Assembly: GCA_021804085.1 (NCBI GenBank) | Contig: JAJZKM010000008.1 | Location: forward strand, 1-38,811 | Source: a bacterium | Lineage (GTDB): Bacteria; Patescibacteriota; Saccharimonadia; Saccharimonadales; UBA4665 | Reading direction: 5' to 3' | DNA: 38,811 nt | In this document: piece after piece, positions 7,629 through 17,207 of the stretch | How the letters are laid out: the number at the start of each line of letters is the position of its first letter | Position numbering within the stretch: the first letter of the stretch is position 1 | Translations under genes and position numbers: made by a program | The notes under the pieces: generated by a model | The model's database searches: none | Told to the model about the DNA's origin: nothing | The model's input: the letters and a program-made list of their open reading frames with translations, nothing else

Positions 7629-10600
7629 ATGTTTCGAAAAAAAACAAAAAGATTTGTTACGCTACTGTTTCTCTTTTTGTTGGTCGTAATAACAGTATTT
7701 GGCCCGCTTGTTAAAAACGCATTAGCAGCCACAACATCAGGTCCACCAAACAACAGCACCGTTGATGTAACTAATGGCCCTGTGGTTAATTTGAACTGGG
7801 TTAATGAGTGTTATATATCTGGATCTATCATCTATACTGACCAATACGGAAATCAGCGAACAACCAATCTGGTCTTAAACAATGCAAACTGTATACAAAA
7901 CTGGGATCAGAACGGGATAAAGAGTAAAAACGTAGTACGATCGGGTCATACTTATGAATCAAACGGCAATACTTGCCAGAATGTCTCGTCACAATCCTAT
8001 CTTAAAATAAGTGCCTATGTACCCGCAGAAATAGTAACCGTTGGAACTCTTTATTATAATCTACCAGGTCTTAACTCCTCTTGTGGGAGTATAGACTTAA
8101 GCTCTCCCGGTTCTGGTATTCATATAGGTCAACCACAAAACGCTAATATAGTGTTCGCCATATACGGCAACAGCATAGTCCGCGTAGATAACAGTAGTTA
8201 TTTTATTTTTAATCAATCATCCTCTAATAAAAATTTATACGTTTTGAATTCTGGTGGAATCTGTAGTGATCGTATTTATGTTAACTCCCAAAATAATGCT
8301 ACCTTATGGAATTTACAGCCAAGTTCAGGTTCTGGCAATAATCAGCTCCCGGCAAATATTGAAGCTGACGGCTGCAGCGTATCTAATGATAATACGGATA
8401 TCGATGGTCCTGCAGGGGCAACCAACAACGCTAATTGTCAAACTCAATCACCTTCTGTTCTAGGTTCGATTAATCCTGTTAATGACAGTAACTTTAACAA
8501 CACATGTTCTTATCACCCCGAAAATGCAAACGGAAGTTATCCCCTTAATTTGGGTGGATCTTCAAATTTAGTTAATATAACAAACCCTTCTGCGTCCTCA
8601 TCAACTCCATCGTGTATTTCCGGAGGAGCGTTTGCCTGGCTACTCTGTCCAATTATTAATGCCCTAACAGGAGCAGAAACATATATCGAAAATCTTGTCT
8701 CGTATGCTCTTGCCACTCCACCAATTGACCTAAACCCCAACGCATGTGTTGACGGAAGTACAGGTGCGGGCCAAAATTATACAGCGTGTATATATAATGT
8801 ATGGTCAGAATTTAGGGTTTTTGGAAATATAGTCTTAGTAATAGCTCTTTTGGTGGTAGTTTTTGCAGAAGCCATGGGTGGTGGTGGTTTTGAGGCATAT
8901 GAAATAAGAAAAATTTTACCTAGGATTTTATTGGCCGCCATACTTATCAATATATCGATTTACTTAATGGCTGGATTGGTCGACATAACAAACATAATTG
9001 GTAAGGGGATTTTCGGTATAATTACAGAACCTTTTAAGGCAAGTGGTGAATATGCACTTCACTTTAACACTTCAGGGGGTAACTTCTTATTTGGTACGGG
9101 TGGCTTAATGGCAATCTTCACTGCTGGAACTTTTTGGCTTCTGTTTGCCCATGGCGGTAGTGCCGCTATTGGTGATGCTATAGGTTTTTTGGTTATGTTT
9201 GCTATTGTGCCCGCTGTATTAGCCTTGCTTGGTGTACTTTTAACTATCTTTTTCAGATCAATATTAATAGTGCTGCTTTTAATGGTGTCTCCTGTTGCAT
9301 TTGCGTTATATTGTCTACCCAATACTGAACAATATTTCCACAAATGGCTCAACCTATTGACGAAAACCTTAATGGTTTATCCGGTCGTGATGGTTATCTT
9401 CGCTATGTGTGACATTGGGGCGGTTGTCGTAACTACCTTTACCACTATTACTTGGTTAGGAGATCTTTTGGCCATAGTTGCTGTTACCGCACCTTTATTT
9501 TTGGTTCCTTTTGCCTTTAAGTTTGCTGGAGGAACAATTACCGCTATGCATGGAGCAATAACTAATATAGCCAATAAAGCCCATGCGGGCATGTTGGGTG
9601 ACCCCAACGATCCATACAGCATGCAAAATCGAACCAAACGAAAGTTTGCTGTCCGGCGAAACGATGCTGGTCTAACAGGCTCCCAACTAGGAACCAGAAT
9701 CAATCCTAGACAGATATACTCCAAAGATGCTAGAGAAAGAGCTAAGTCTCGACTAAGTGCTCAAAAACAAGCCGGTCTCGAAACATTAAGACGACAGGGC
9801 CAAGAGAGTCCGTTGTGGCACATATATCAAAATGATTCTGAAGTTAATAAAGTGCTAGCGGAGCACAGAAGCGCAGGGGAAGCCAGAAATGCTTTGAATA
9901 ACTGGAGAGACACAAATCTACGGGGAGCTTCTGACGACCAAAAGGAATTAATCAATAAAAAATATACTAGCAAAATGTCAGCAATCGCGGCGGCAGAAAA
10001 AATTGGCTTCAATTCTGCCACTAGACGCGCAGCATTACTTAATCCAAACTATATTAAATTTGAAGCTGCTGAGGGTGAAGAAGGGTGGAATAAGGCTGTA
10101 GGTATTATGCACGACATAAGCGGTGGTGATGAGTTTCAGTTTCGCTCAATAATGAATGAGTATCGAGCACAAGCAAAGGCGGCTGGCCGATTTGACCAAT
10201 TGGGCAACAAAGAAGGTAATGTCAGTTATGATGGTCAGGCAGCGTGGAACGACCAAAGCTTGTATAACATTGCTCAGGGAAGTCCAAAAACTGTTCGTGG
10301 TAGCAGCAACTACTATGCTGGTGTAATCAATCGGGCTAGTGCAGGCACTTTGGAAGAAAATGGCCGAGATGCTAGTTTCTTTGCAGAAGCAAAACGCAGA
10401 GGTCTCAATAAGCCTGAAGATGTCAAAAAGATTGCACTTAATTCCGCTGGAATATTTTACAACGAACTCGGGGTTGTTGGTAACGCTGGTTCGGGAATAA
10501 TGCGTGACGAAGCCCTGGCAGCTCAGCGCCGGATAAGACAAATGTTAGATATAGCAACACAGCCCGACGGAGGAATTCAGACTATACTAAACTCAGAAGA

Positions 10601-10661
10601 TGTGAAGCAAGGTACTAGAAACCCATCAGGTCCAATAAATCAACCCAACTCTAACCCATGA
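7629..10661 (+). CDS. VirB6/TrbL-like polytopic T4SS membrane protein with secretion signal and large charged C-terminal domain
   Basis: ORF 7620..10661; N-terminal signal (MFRKKTKRFVTLLFLFLLVVITVFGPLVKNALA), Cys-containing N-terminal domain, central multi-TM block (VFGNIVLVIALLVVVFAEAMGGGGFEAYEIRKILPRILLAAILINISIYLMAGLVDITNI...), hydrophilic C-terminus. Start 7629 preferred because 7620 abuts the -10. Confidence 0.75.
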   Translation: MFRKKTKRFVTLLFLFLLVVITVFGPLVKNALAATTSGPPNNSTVDVTNGPVVNLNWVNECYISGSIIYTDQYGNQRTTNLVLNNANCIQNWDQNGIKSKNVVRSGHTYESNGNTCQNVSSQSYLKISAYVPAEIVTVGTLYYNLPGLNSSCGSIDLSSPGSGIHIGQPQNANIVFAIYGNSIVRVDNSSYFIFNQSSSNKNLYVLNSGGICSDRIYVNSQNNATLWNLQPSSGSGNNQLPANIEADGCSVSNDNTDIDGPAGATNNANCQTQSPSVLGSINPVNDSNFNNTCSYHPENANGSYPLNLGGSSNLVNITNPSASSSTPSCISGGAFAWLLCPIINALTGAETYIENLVSYALATPPIDLNPNACVDGSTGAGQNYTACIYNVWSEFRVFGNIVLVIALLVVVFAEAMGGGGFEAYEIRKILPRILLAAILINISIYLMAGLVDITNIIGKGIFGIITEPFKASGEYALHFNTSGGNFLFGTGGLMAIFTAGTFWLLFAHGGSAAIGDAIGFLVMFAIVPAVLALLGVLLTIFFRSILIVLLLMVSPVAFALYCLPNTEQYFHKWLNLLTKTLMVYPVVMVIFAMCDIGAVVVTTFTTITWLGDLLAIVAVTAPLFLVPFAFKFAGGTITAMHGAITNIANKAHAGMLGDPNDPYSMQNRTKRKFAVRRNDAGLTGSQLGTRINPRQIYSKDARERAKSRLSAQKQAGLETLRRQGQESPLWHIYQNDSEVNKVLAEHRSAGEARNALNNWRDTNLRGASDDQKELINKKYTSKMSAIAAAEKIGFNSATRRAALLNPNYIKFEAAEGEEGWNKAVGIMHDISGGDEFQFRSIMNEYRAQAKAAGRFDQLGNKEGNVSYDGQAAWNDQSLYNIAQGSPKTVRGSSNYYAGVINRASAGTLEENGRDASFFAEAKRRGLNKPEDVKKIALNSAGIFYNELGVVGNAGSGIMRDEALAAQRRIRQMLDIATQPDGGIQTILNSEDVKQGTRNPSGPINQPNSNP

Positions 10662-12976
10662 GCCAAGAAAATAACGGTTTATACGACTTTCAACCCAACA
10701 AAAGAAACATAAACAAACATGCTGGTGTTGCGGAGTCACTTAAAGAGCAAGAAAACAAAGCGTCAGACAGCGCACGAGACTCAGAGAATTTTAAAGAAAA
10801 TTTAGGTTCAGATGGCCTATACAAAAAAGAGAAAGATTCATCGATTAGCGATTCTTCTCAAAAAAGCATGAAAATGCCACAGAAAATGAAAAATATTTTT
10901 TGGGGCACAAAAAAAAGGAAAATCGCCACCTCCAGTACTGGTATTGTAGGATCAATTGTTAGTGTTGTTTTTTCGATGATTTTTCTAGCTGCAGGTCCTG
11001 CTCAATTAATTCAGCTATCTAATATTCTTGGTGGTGATTTGTCTACTATGGATGGAGCCACCTCATTGCGATATAGTAGTTTATTGCGTTATTCTGGATC
11101 TCAGGACATCGGAGAAACAAGATTAGGTGTTCTAGGGAAACTCTACTTAAGACCCCAGCTCAAGGCTATGGAAGATATTGGTGTTACATTCAACACTAAT
11201 TCGTCTGGGGGACTAAAAAGTACAACCATTGACACAGAAAAATACACAAATAGCATTTCAGACGTCAAAGGCTATACTCCTGAAGAACTAAGATCCTATT
11301 TGGCAGACAATATAAGTGGATTAAATCTTTCTGAGATTACCAATAATGGAGACGGGACTTTGACAATAGGAGGTTCTTCGGCTGAACTTACAACAAGCCT
11401 ATCGAGATCAATCGTCAATTCGTTTACCGACGACTTGCCAAGTAGCAAGATTCTTACTGCCATGACTAAACGTGTTTTTAAGGACTATTTTGATGCTCCT
11501 TCACTATTTCATCCATATAAGGTTATTAAGTCCAAAACTAGACAAGCTATCACAAAAATTACAGATAAAGCAGAAGAGGAAAAGTCTGTAAAGGAAGATG
11601 TTGTCGACCCTGAAGCGCAGGCAACTAATTTAACTAATATAAAAAGTAATTTAGATTCGTTTTTTAAAGATTCTAGTGCAGGAAAAGCCATCACCAAGGC
11701 ACTACTAATCACTGCTTTCGCCTGTACTATACGTTCTGCGGCTAAATATGTAGTTGAGTTTAATAGGGCTGCAATAGTACTTCCAGCGGCACTGGAAGCG
11801 GTTCGCCTAGTTTCTGCGGGTAATCAAGTTGAGTCTGGTCAAAACGTGTCGCTTTCTCAGGTCGGAGCTACAGTTGGAAGTTTCGTTAATAGTAGCGGCC
11901 AATCCATCTGGAGCGCAAAGTCTCTGCAGGTAACGGCAAACATGGCCAATCCATCAGGTCCTAATTTACCCACTCAATATGCGCAAGCTTTTTCTGGAAA
12001 AACCACTGCGAACAATATTATAAACGGAATGGATGCCGGAGGCGCCATAGTTGGTTTTGCGTGTAGCCCGATCGGGCAAGTTATTCAGGGGCTTACTGGA
12101 TTAATTGCTCTTTTATCCGCCGTACCAACCGATGGTACGTCTCTAGCAGGTTTTTATGCGGTTAAGGGTACTGAGCTTGGAACCACAATGGTTCTCTTTA
12201 TGTCTTTGCAAAAAATTTTAGAAAAGGTATTTGAAGATAAGGCCGTAGTCCCTGCAGTTCTTAGTGGACCACTGGGCGGCAACTTAATGGCATATGGGGC
12301 CAGGGAGGCTGGAAATATGGGTGCTCGTTCGGAAGGAGGGGTTGCATTGTCTAGTTCTGACACCCAAAAAGTAGTTGCGTATGATCAGTCCCAAAGTAAA
12401 AAACAATTTTCTTCACAAGATTTCTTCGCAAGAATCTTTAACATTGATAGCAATAATTCCCTTTTCGGAAAACTTGCTGATTATATTCAGCCAAGCATTA
12501 AAAGCGTTGGTGACACTTTTTTGGGATTATTTAATTTTGGTCATATTTTTTCAGGAATTGTATCTTCCATATTGCCTAAGGCTAGCGCCGCCAGTACTCC
12601 ATATAACTGGGAATTTCCCTTATATGGCATACCATCAAGTATTCTAGATAGTAGTGATCCAACCATGCAAAACCCTTACGCAAACGCAAACGAAGTTAGT
12701 CAACTACTGAACACACAGTCTACAGAAGCTCAAAACATGATAAACCGCGCGAACACTTGTTTTGGTGTCAGTATTGAAAAAATATCAGGACAGTGGTCTG
12801 TGATCCCACAAAGTGATGTTAACCCTGACACTTCATCATATATAAACGCAGACTGCAACAACCTAAGTGATAATAACTGGCAGAGAATAATTCTGTTTGT
12901 TTTGGATTCACGAACAATGGATGCATATGCCTGTTATAGAGGAAATCAGCAGTCATGCAGCAATACAGGATTTTAA
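10658..12976 (+). CDS. Large T4SS-associated membrane protein, function unknown
   Basis: ATGA overlap with the VirB6-like gene; basic N-terminus, TM at STGIVGSIVSVVFSMIFLAAGPAQLIQL, further hydrophobic segments. Confidence 0.7.
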   Translation: MSQENNGLYDFQPNKRNINKHAGVAESLKEQENKASDSARDSENFKENLGSDGLYKKEKDSSISDSSQKSMKMPQKMKNIFWGTKKRKIATSSTGIVGSIVSVVFSMIFLAAGPAQLIQLSNILGGDLSTMDGATSLRYSSLLRYSGSQDIGETRLGVLGKLYLRPQLKAMEDIGVTFNTNSSGGLKSTTIDTEKYTNSISDVKGYTPEELRSYLADNISGLNLSEITNNGDGTLTIGGSSAELTTSLSRSIVNSFTDDLPSSKILTAMTKRVFKDYFDAPSLFHPYKVIKSKTRQAITKITDKAEEEKSVKEDVVDPEAQATNLTNIKSNLDSFFKDSSAGKAITKALLITAFACTIRSAAKYVVEFNRAAIVLPAALEAVRLVSAGNQVESGQNVSLSQVGATVGSFVNSSGQSIWSAKSLQVTANMANPSGPNLPTQYAQAFSGKTTANNIINGMDAGGAIVGFACSPIGQVIQGLTGLIALLSAVPTDGTSLAGFYAVKGTELGTTMVLFMSLQKILEKVFEDKAVVPAVLSGPLGGNLMAYGAREAGNMGARSEGGVALSSSDTQKVVAYDQSQSKKQFSSQDFFARIFNIDSNNSLFGKLADYIQPSIKSVGDTFLGLFNFGHIFSGIVSSILPKASAASTPYNWEFPLYGIPSSILDSSDPTMQNPYANANEVSQLLNTQSTEAQNMINRANTCFGVSIEKISGQWSVIPQSDVNPDTSSYINADCNNLSDNNWQRIILFVLDSRTMDAYACYRGNQQSCSNTGF

Positions 12977-12977
12977 A

Positions 12978-14255
12978 ATGAAACGGCTTATTAATAATAT
13001 TGCTAAAGTTATTTTTATTTTAATAATTGCCCTTGTTGTGACAAATGTACCTGGCGCGGTGGTCGATGGACTAAGCCAAAGTCAAGTTAATCTTTTGCAG
13101 TCAAATATTCTTTATTTTGATTCTAGTAACTACGCCTGTTCGGGAAGCACTAGTGCTGGCAACAGCCTTGACTCATGGATGCAGGCAGAAGCAATCATGG
13201 AAAGTGGCAACAATCCAAAGTCTAACAGTGGAGATTTGGCATATGGAAAATATCAAATAATTCCTAGCACCTGGGAAGGGTACGCCGTTGCTTTTTACCC
13301 TCCAGCCGAAAAATATCCAACCGCAAATCTCGCTCCATCAAATATTCAGGACGCGCTTGTGTATCTAGCAAACATACCTGTTTATAAAGAGTTTAACGGG
13401 GATCCTTTCTGGTTAGCTGTTAACTGGTATAGCCCCACTGACGACCAATACTATCCCAACAAAAACGCACCTGGACTTAACGCAATTCCAGACCCAGGTG
13501 CCGGCAATAAGACTACTGTGTTTGATTATGCTACCAGCATAGCCAACGCAGTAAGCACGGGCAACCTTAACAATACGACACTAAGTTCTGTAAGCTTATC
13601 TTATTCATCTGCGCCTAATTTCTCCACCTATCTAGCTCAAGATGGTGGAGCTCCAACCGCGCGAACCTCCACTGCAACTAGTTTAACTTCAAACAATTGT
13701 AGTTCATCGTTAGCTAATGACTGCCAAATAGGTTCGGGAAGCTCTAAGACGGTAACCGGTCCAAATGCCGCCATTCTGTGTGAGGCGGAACAATACTCTG
13801 GAATATATTATCTATGGGGGGGTGGTCATGGATATAACTCTTTCAGGTTAAAGTGTCCCGAATCGTCAATATCGGCAGCGGCTAGTACAAGTACTGCTTC
13901 AAACCCCGGTAACTGCGCGACTGACTGTAGTGGTCTAGTAAGTGTTGCTGTAGACGCTGTATATAACCAAGATTTTAACTGGATAGTTTCAGAAACTAAC
14001 GGAGCAATGGAAGGAGGTGGTTCGCAGTACTGGCAACAAATTCCCATATCCCAGGCTCAAGCGGGAGATATTGTTACGCACTATGCTCCTGGAGATGGAC
14101 ATGTTGAGATTGTGGAGTCCGTAAACGGTAATACTGTTTACACTTTTGGTTCACATGAGCCTGGGGTACAGACTGGGCCAGCAACACCCCCAGGAAATAT
14201 TAATTACTGGAACGGAGGTGCTTGGCGCTATATAGGGCCAGGCAGTAATTCATGA
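12978..14255 (+). CDS. Bifunctional secreted peptidoglycan hydrolase: transglycosylase-like + NlpC/P60 domain
   Basis: Start at ATG 12978 (MKRLINNIAKVIFILIIALVV...). Transglycosylase-like SWMQAEAIMESGNNPKSNSGDLAYGKYQIIPSTWEGYA; NlpC/P60 YLWGGGH...DCSGLVSVAV...AQAGDIVTHYAPGDGHVEIVES. Confidence 0.85.
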   Translation: MKRLINNIAKVIFILIIALVVTNVPGAVVDGLSQSQVNLLQSNILYFDSSNYACSGSTSAGNSLDSWMQAEAIMESGNNPKSNSGDLAYGKYQIIPSTWEGYAVAFYPPAEKYPTANLAPSNIQDALVYLANIPVYKEFNGDPFWLAVNWYSPTDDQYYPNKNAPGLNAIPDPGAGNKTTVFDYATSIANAVSTGNLNNTTLSSVSLSYSSAPNFSTYLAQDGGAPTARTSTATSLTSNNCSSSLANDCQIGSGSSKTVTGPNAAILCEAEQYSGIYYLWGGGHGYNSFRLKCPESSISAAASTSTASNPGNCATDCSGLVSVAVDAVYNQDFNWIVSETNGAMEGGGSQYWQQIPISQAQAGDIVTHYAPGDGHVEIVESVNGNTVYTFGSHEPGVQTGPATPPGNINYWNGGAWRYIGPGSNS

Positions 14256-14671
14256 AAAATACTTTAATAGTATTATCGGTTGTTTTCTTTATTTTTATAA
14301 TTAGCTTTTTAGTTAAGGACACTCTGCTGGGTGGAGCAAAATATGTAACGCTTAGCAATGAGCCAATATACGTGGCGGTTTCAGCTGGTTTAAAAAGTAA
14401 ATCTCACGAAAACTATACACCTATAGAAGGAAAAGACTACACTATAACGTCGACGCATTTTTTGAACAACAATTCGTGGATAGTTGTCGGCGTTCAACCA
14501 GTCGGAGCATCGGCGGATCCGGGTTTAATGGTATTGCATAAAATAGGCAATTCCTATGTAAGTGTAATCGGATCAGTTGGTTCTGTATCTAACTCTCTTT
14601 TGGGGGGTGTAATCGTAGGCCAACTTCCGCCAAATGTCATTAATTATATTAAAAATTTAAACAATGATTAA
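14252..14671 (+). CDS. Small membrane-anchored protein, T4SS operon
   Basis: ATGA overlap with preceding CDS; N-terminal TM (TLIVLSVVFFIFIISFLV) and a globular C-terminus. Confidence 0.7.
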   Translation: MKNTLIVLSVVFFIFIISFLVKDTLLGGAKYVTLSNEPIYVAVSAGLKSKSHENYTPIEGKDYTITSTHFLNNNSWIVVGVQPVGASADPGLMVLHKIGNSYVSVIGSVGSVSNSLLGGVIVGQLPPNVINYIKNLNND

Positions 14672-15239
14672 TAATATTCAATTAAAGATAAAATTTTTAC
14701 TAGTTTTTATTATAATTTTATTGGTCTTGGGCACAGTATATAACCTAATAGATGCTATTTACATAAATCAAGTCACTGGAACATTGATAGCTAACTCTCC
14801 CGGGAACTTTCTAACCATAGAGCAGGGGAAAGATAAACTAGTTAACCTAGGGTGGTCGACGGCGAAAGTAAAGCTTCGTCCAGGATCGTATCTACTCTTG
14901 GCTAGCTCTGGCCACTCTCAAACAAGTAGTTCATTTTCTATAGTAGCCAAAAAAACAACCGTAAAGAGTATTAGTATTAAAAAAACGCTTAGTCCCGAGT
15001 ATTTAATCTCTAGCGTTGATGGAAATAAACTGATAGCTAGTTTGCCATTTATTGGTCCAAATTTTAACTACGAAATAAACTACAAATATCAAATTATGCA
15101 AAAAGCTAATTTACCAATAATTGTTATAACGGCACCAAACACCACTTATCGCAACGATGCACTTAATGTTATTAAAGCTCTTGGGTTTAATCCTTCAGTA
15201 CTTAATATTCAATATGTCGTAGCCACTCCAAGCCCATAA
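14664..15239 (+). CDS. Membrane-anchored protein with PEGA-like beta domain, T4SS operon
   Basis: 8-nt overlap with previous CDS; N-terminal TM; GTLIANSPGNFLTIEQGKDKLVNLGWSTAKVKLRPGSYLLLASSGHSQTSSSF resembles PEGA-type domains. Confidence 0.65.
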   Translation: MINNIQLKIKFLLVFIIILLVLGTVYNLIDAIYINQVTGTLIANSPGNFLTIEQGKDKLVNLGWSTAKVKLRPGSYLLLASSGHSQTSSSFSIVAKKTTVKSISIKKTLSPEYLISSVDGNKLIASLPFIGPNFNYEINYKYQIMQKANLPIIVITAPNTTYRNDALNVIKALGFNPSVLNIQYVVATPSP

Positions 15240-15248
15240 TTTACTATA

Positions 15249-15280
15249 TAAAATCAAAATGGTGATTTTACTTATTTTTG
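15249..15280 (+). terminator. Weak Rho-independent terminator
   Basis: Perfect 8-bp stem TAAAATCA / TGATTTTA, loop AAATGG, followed by CTTATTTTTG. Confidence 0.45.
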
Positions 15281-15396
15281 TAACTGGGCAATACTTATGC
15301 TTACTACAAAATATGCTCTGTTAAACAAAAAACGGATCGATTAAAGGTAGTGTCTATGTCATAATTCATAGATCGATATATCTAACAACTTTACTC

Positions 15397-15405
15397 TGTT
15401 ATAAT
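15397..15405 (+). promoter_or_regulatory. Perfect extended -10 (TGTTATAAT) upstream of the prgI-like gene
   Basis: TGn + consensus TATAAT, only 8 nt before ATG 15414; no SD sequence between. Confidence 0.6.
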
Positions 15406-15413
15406 TAAAACCA

Positions 15414-16325
15414 ATGGCTACTTATAAACTAATTCAGGACATTGAAGCAGAAGACCACATATTGGGACCACTGACCCTTAGGCAGTTTATATATTCTCTT
15501 GTTACTTTATTTTTAGTATATTTGTGTTTTGTGGTAATTCAAAAGCATGTGGTTTTCTTGTTGGCGCTTTTTCTACCCCCTACACTAATATCTGGCCTCT
15601 TTGCCTTTCCCTCAAAGAGAGATCAACCAACTGAACTTTGGGTCTTAGCTTTACTTGTTTATGCATTGAAGCCACGCGTGCGCGTATGGAGTCAAAGTGG
15701 CGTAAAAGAATTTCTCACCGTAACAGCCCCCCCAAAGCAGGAAAACCCTTTAACAAAAAATTTATCCGGTGACGAAATAAAAAACAAACTAGAGTCGTTA
15801 GCGATGACAATTGACACCCGTGGGTGGTCATTGAAAGACTCTACTTATCAACTTCAAGCGAACGATACTTCGTCGGATAGATTATTGCAAACATCAGACC
15901 TGCCTAGCCCGGTGGAATCTGATGCCCAAGATGACGATGATATGTTTGACAATACGAATAGTGGTGCATCATTTATGGATCAAATGATAAAACATAAAGA
16001 CGAAGAAAGACATCGAGCTCTTTTTGAGGCTATGAACACTACCCAAAACCCTCAAACAACTAAAGAAAACGAAAGCATTATTAGTGAGAAGTTAAAATCG
16101 CTGCGCCTAGACTCCCAACTCTCGACTTCAAATCTAAAAACATTCCCGGTAAAGTCTTCGGTAGATTCTGAGGTTCATAACAAGGAAAAAGAACAAGTTG
16201 CGACAGAAACACACGCAGATCCTGATAAAATCAGTTTTGCGCTCAATAATAGCAATAACCTAACCATAAAAACATTGGCTAATGAAGCAAGTAAGGCAAA
16301 TGAGGTTACCATAAAGCTACGTTAG
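15414..16325 (+). CDS. PrgI-family T4SS inner-membrane protein with long hydrophilic C-terminus
   Basis: N-terminal YKLIQDIEAEDHILGPLTLRQFIYSLVTLFLVYLCFVV and second TM match the two-TM PrgI family; located directly before VirB4 genes. Confidence 0.8.
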   Translation: MATYKLIQDIEAEDHILGPLTLRQFIYSLVTLFLVYLCFVVIQKHVVFLLALFLPPTLISGLFAFPSKRDQPTELWVLALLVYALKPRVRVWSQSGVKEFLTVTAPPKQENPLTKNLSGDEIKNKLESLAMTIDTRGWSLKDSTYQLQANDTSSDRLLQTSDLPSPVESDAQDDDDMFDNTNSGASFMDQMIKHKDEERHRALFEAMNTTQNPQTTKENESIISEKLKSLRLDSQLSTSNLKTFPVKSSVDSEVHNKEKEQVATETHADPDKISFALNNSNNLTIKTLANEASKANEVTIKLR

Positions 16326-16344
16326 TAGTGGCAAATATTAAATC

Positions 16345-17205
16345 ATGAATCCACAACAAATAAATAACAATCAGGAATACTCAACTACACAAGCCTCTGG
16401 CCCAGTAGCTCAGCCAGAAAGTGTCACTCGCCAACCTTTAATACCGTTCATCAAGAACACAAAGACCAGTAAATCTAACCCTAATAGCACCCAGAACATG
16501 CTTGAAATTGCAGAAATTCGAGATGGTATAGTTATAATGAATGACGGTAGTTTTCGTTGTGTGCTTATGGTCAAAAGTATTAATTTTGACCTAATGAGTC
16601 AGCAAGAACAAGAGGCTGTTGAGTTCTCTTATCAGGGTTTTTTAAATTCGCTAACTTTTCCTATTCAAGTTTTTATACGCACCCAAAGAATAGACATGCA
16701 GCCATACATTGATAAACTAGAAAAAATACGAAGCGAACATGACAATATGCTTTTAGCCATGTTGATGGACGACTATATAGACTTTATTGATTCATTAAGT
16801 CAACAAACAAATATTATGGATAAAAAGTTTTATGTGGTCATACCGTTTTATAGCACTGCAATCGACGAGTCAAAAACTTTATCACAAGGAAAAAACTTTG
16901 TTAGCGGTCTTGCAGATATGTTTAGTAATAAAAAAACTCATATAGTTATAAACGAGACTAAGTTAGAGGCGGCGAAAACCGAACTAAGAAATAGGGCTCA
17001 ATCGATACTTGGGTCTCTGTCGCAGGCCGGCATTCAAGGATTGCCGCTAGACACCCAGGAATTAATTGAGTTGTTTTATGGTGTTTATAATCCAGACACA
17101 GCCACGAGACAGGAACTCTCCGACATAAATAATCTTACGGCGGACGTAATTACGAAAGGGGTAGGTACGGCAATTCAGCCACACCTACAAAAGGAACTAC
17201 AATAA
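16345..17205 (+). CDS. VirB4/TraC N-terminal-like domain protein
   Basis: EIAEIRDGIVIMNDGSFRCVLMVKSINFDLMSQQEQEAVEFSYQGFLNSLTFPIQVFIRTQRIDMQPYID is characteristic of the VirB4/TraC N-terminal region; followed 2 nt later by the ATPase gene. Confidence 0.8.
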   Translation: MNPQQINNNQEYSTTQASGPVAQPESVTRQPLIPFIKNTKTSKSNPNSTQNMLEIAEIRDGIVIMNDGSFRCVLMVKSINFDLMSQQEQEAVEFSYQGFLNSLTFPIQVFIRTQRIDMQPYIDKLEKIRSEHDNMLLAMLMDDYIDFIDSLSQQTNIMDKKFYVVIPFYSTAIDESKTLSQGKNFVSGLADMFSNKKTHIVINETKLEAAKTELRNRAQSILGSLSQAGIQGLPLDTQELIELFYGVYNPDTATRQELSDINNLTADVITKGVGTAIQPHLQKELQ

Positions 17206-17207
17206 CA

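Noticed and set aside
12897-12977. Upstream extension of the hydrolase ORF (12897 start)
   Set aside because: It overlaps the preceding CDS by 80 nt; ATG 12978 gives a proper signal peptide right after the upstream stop.
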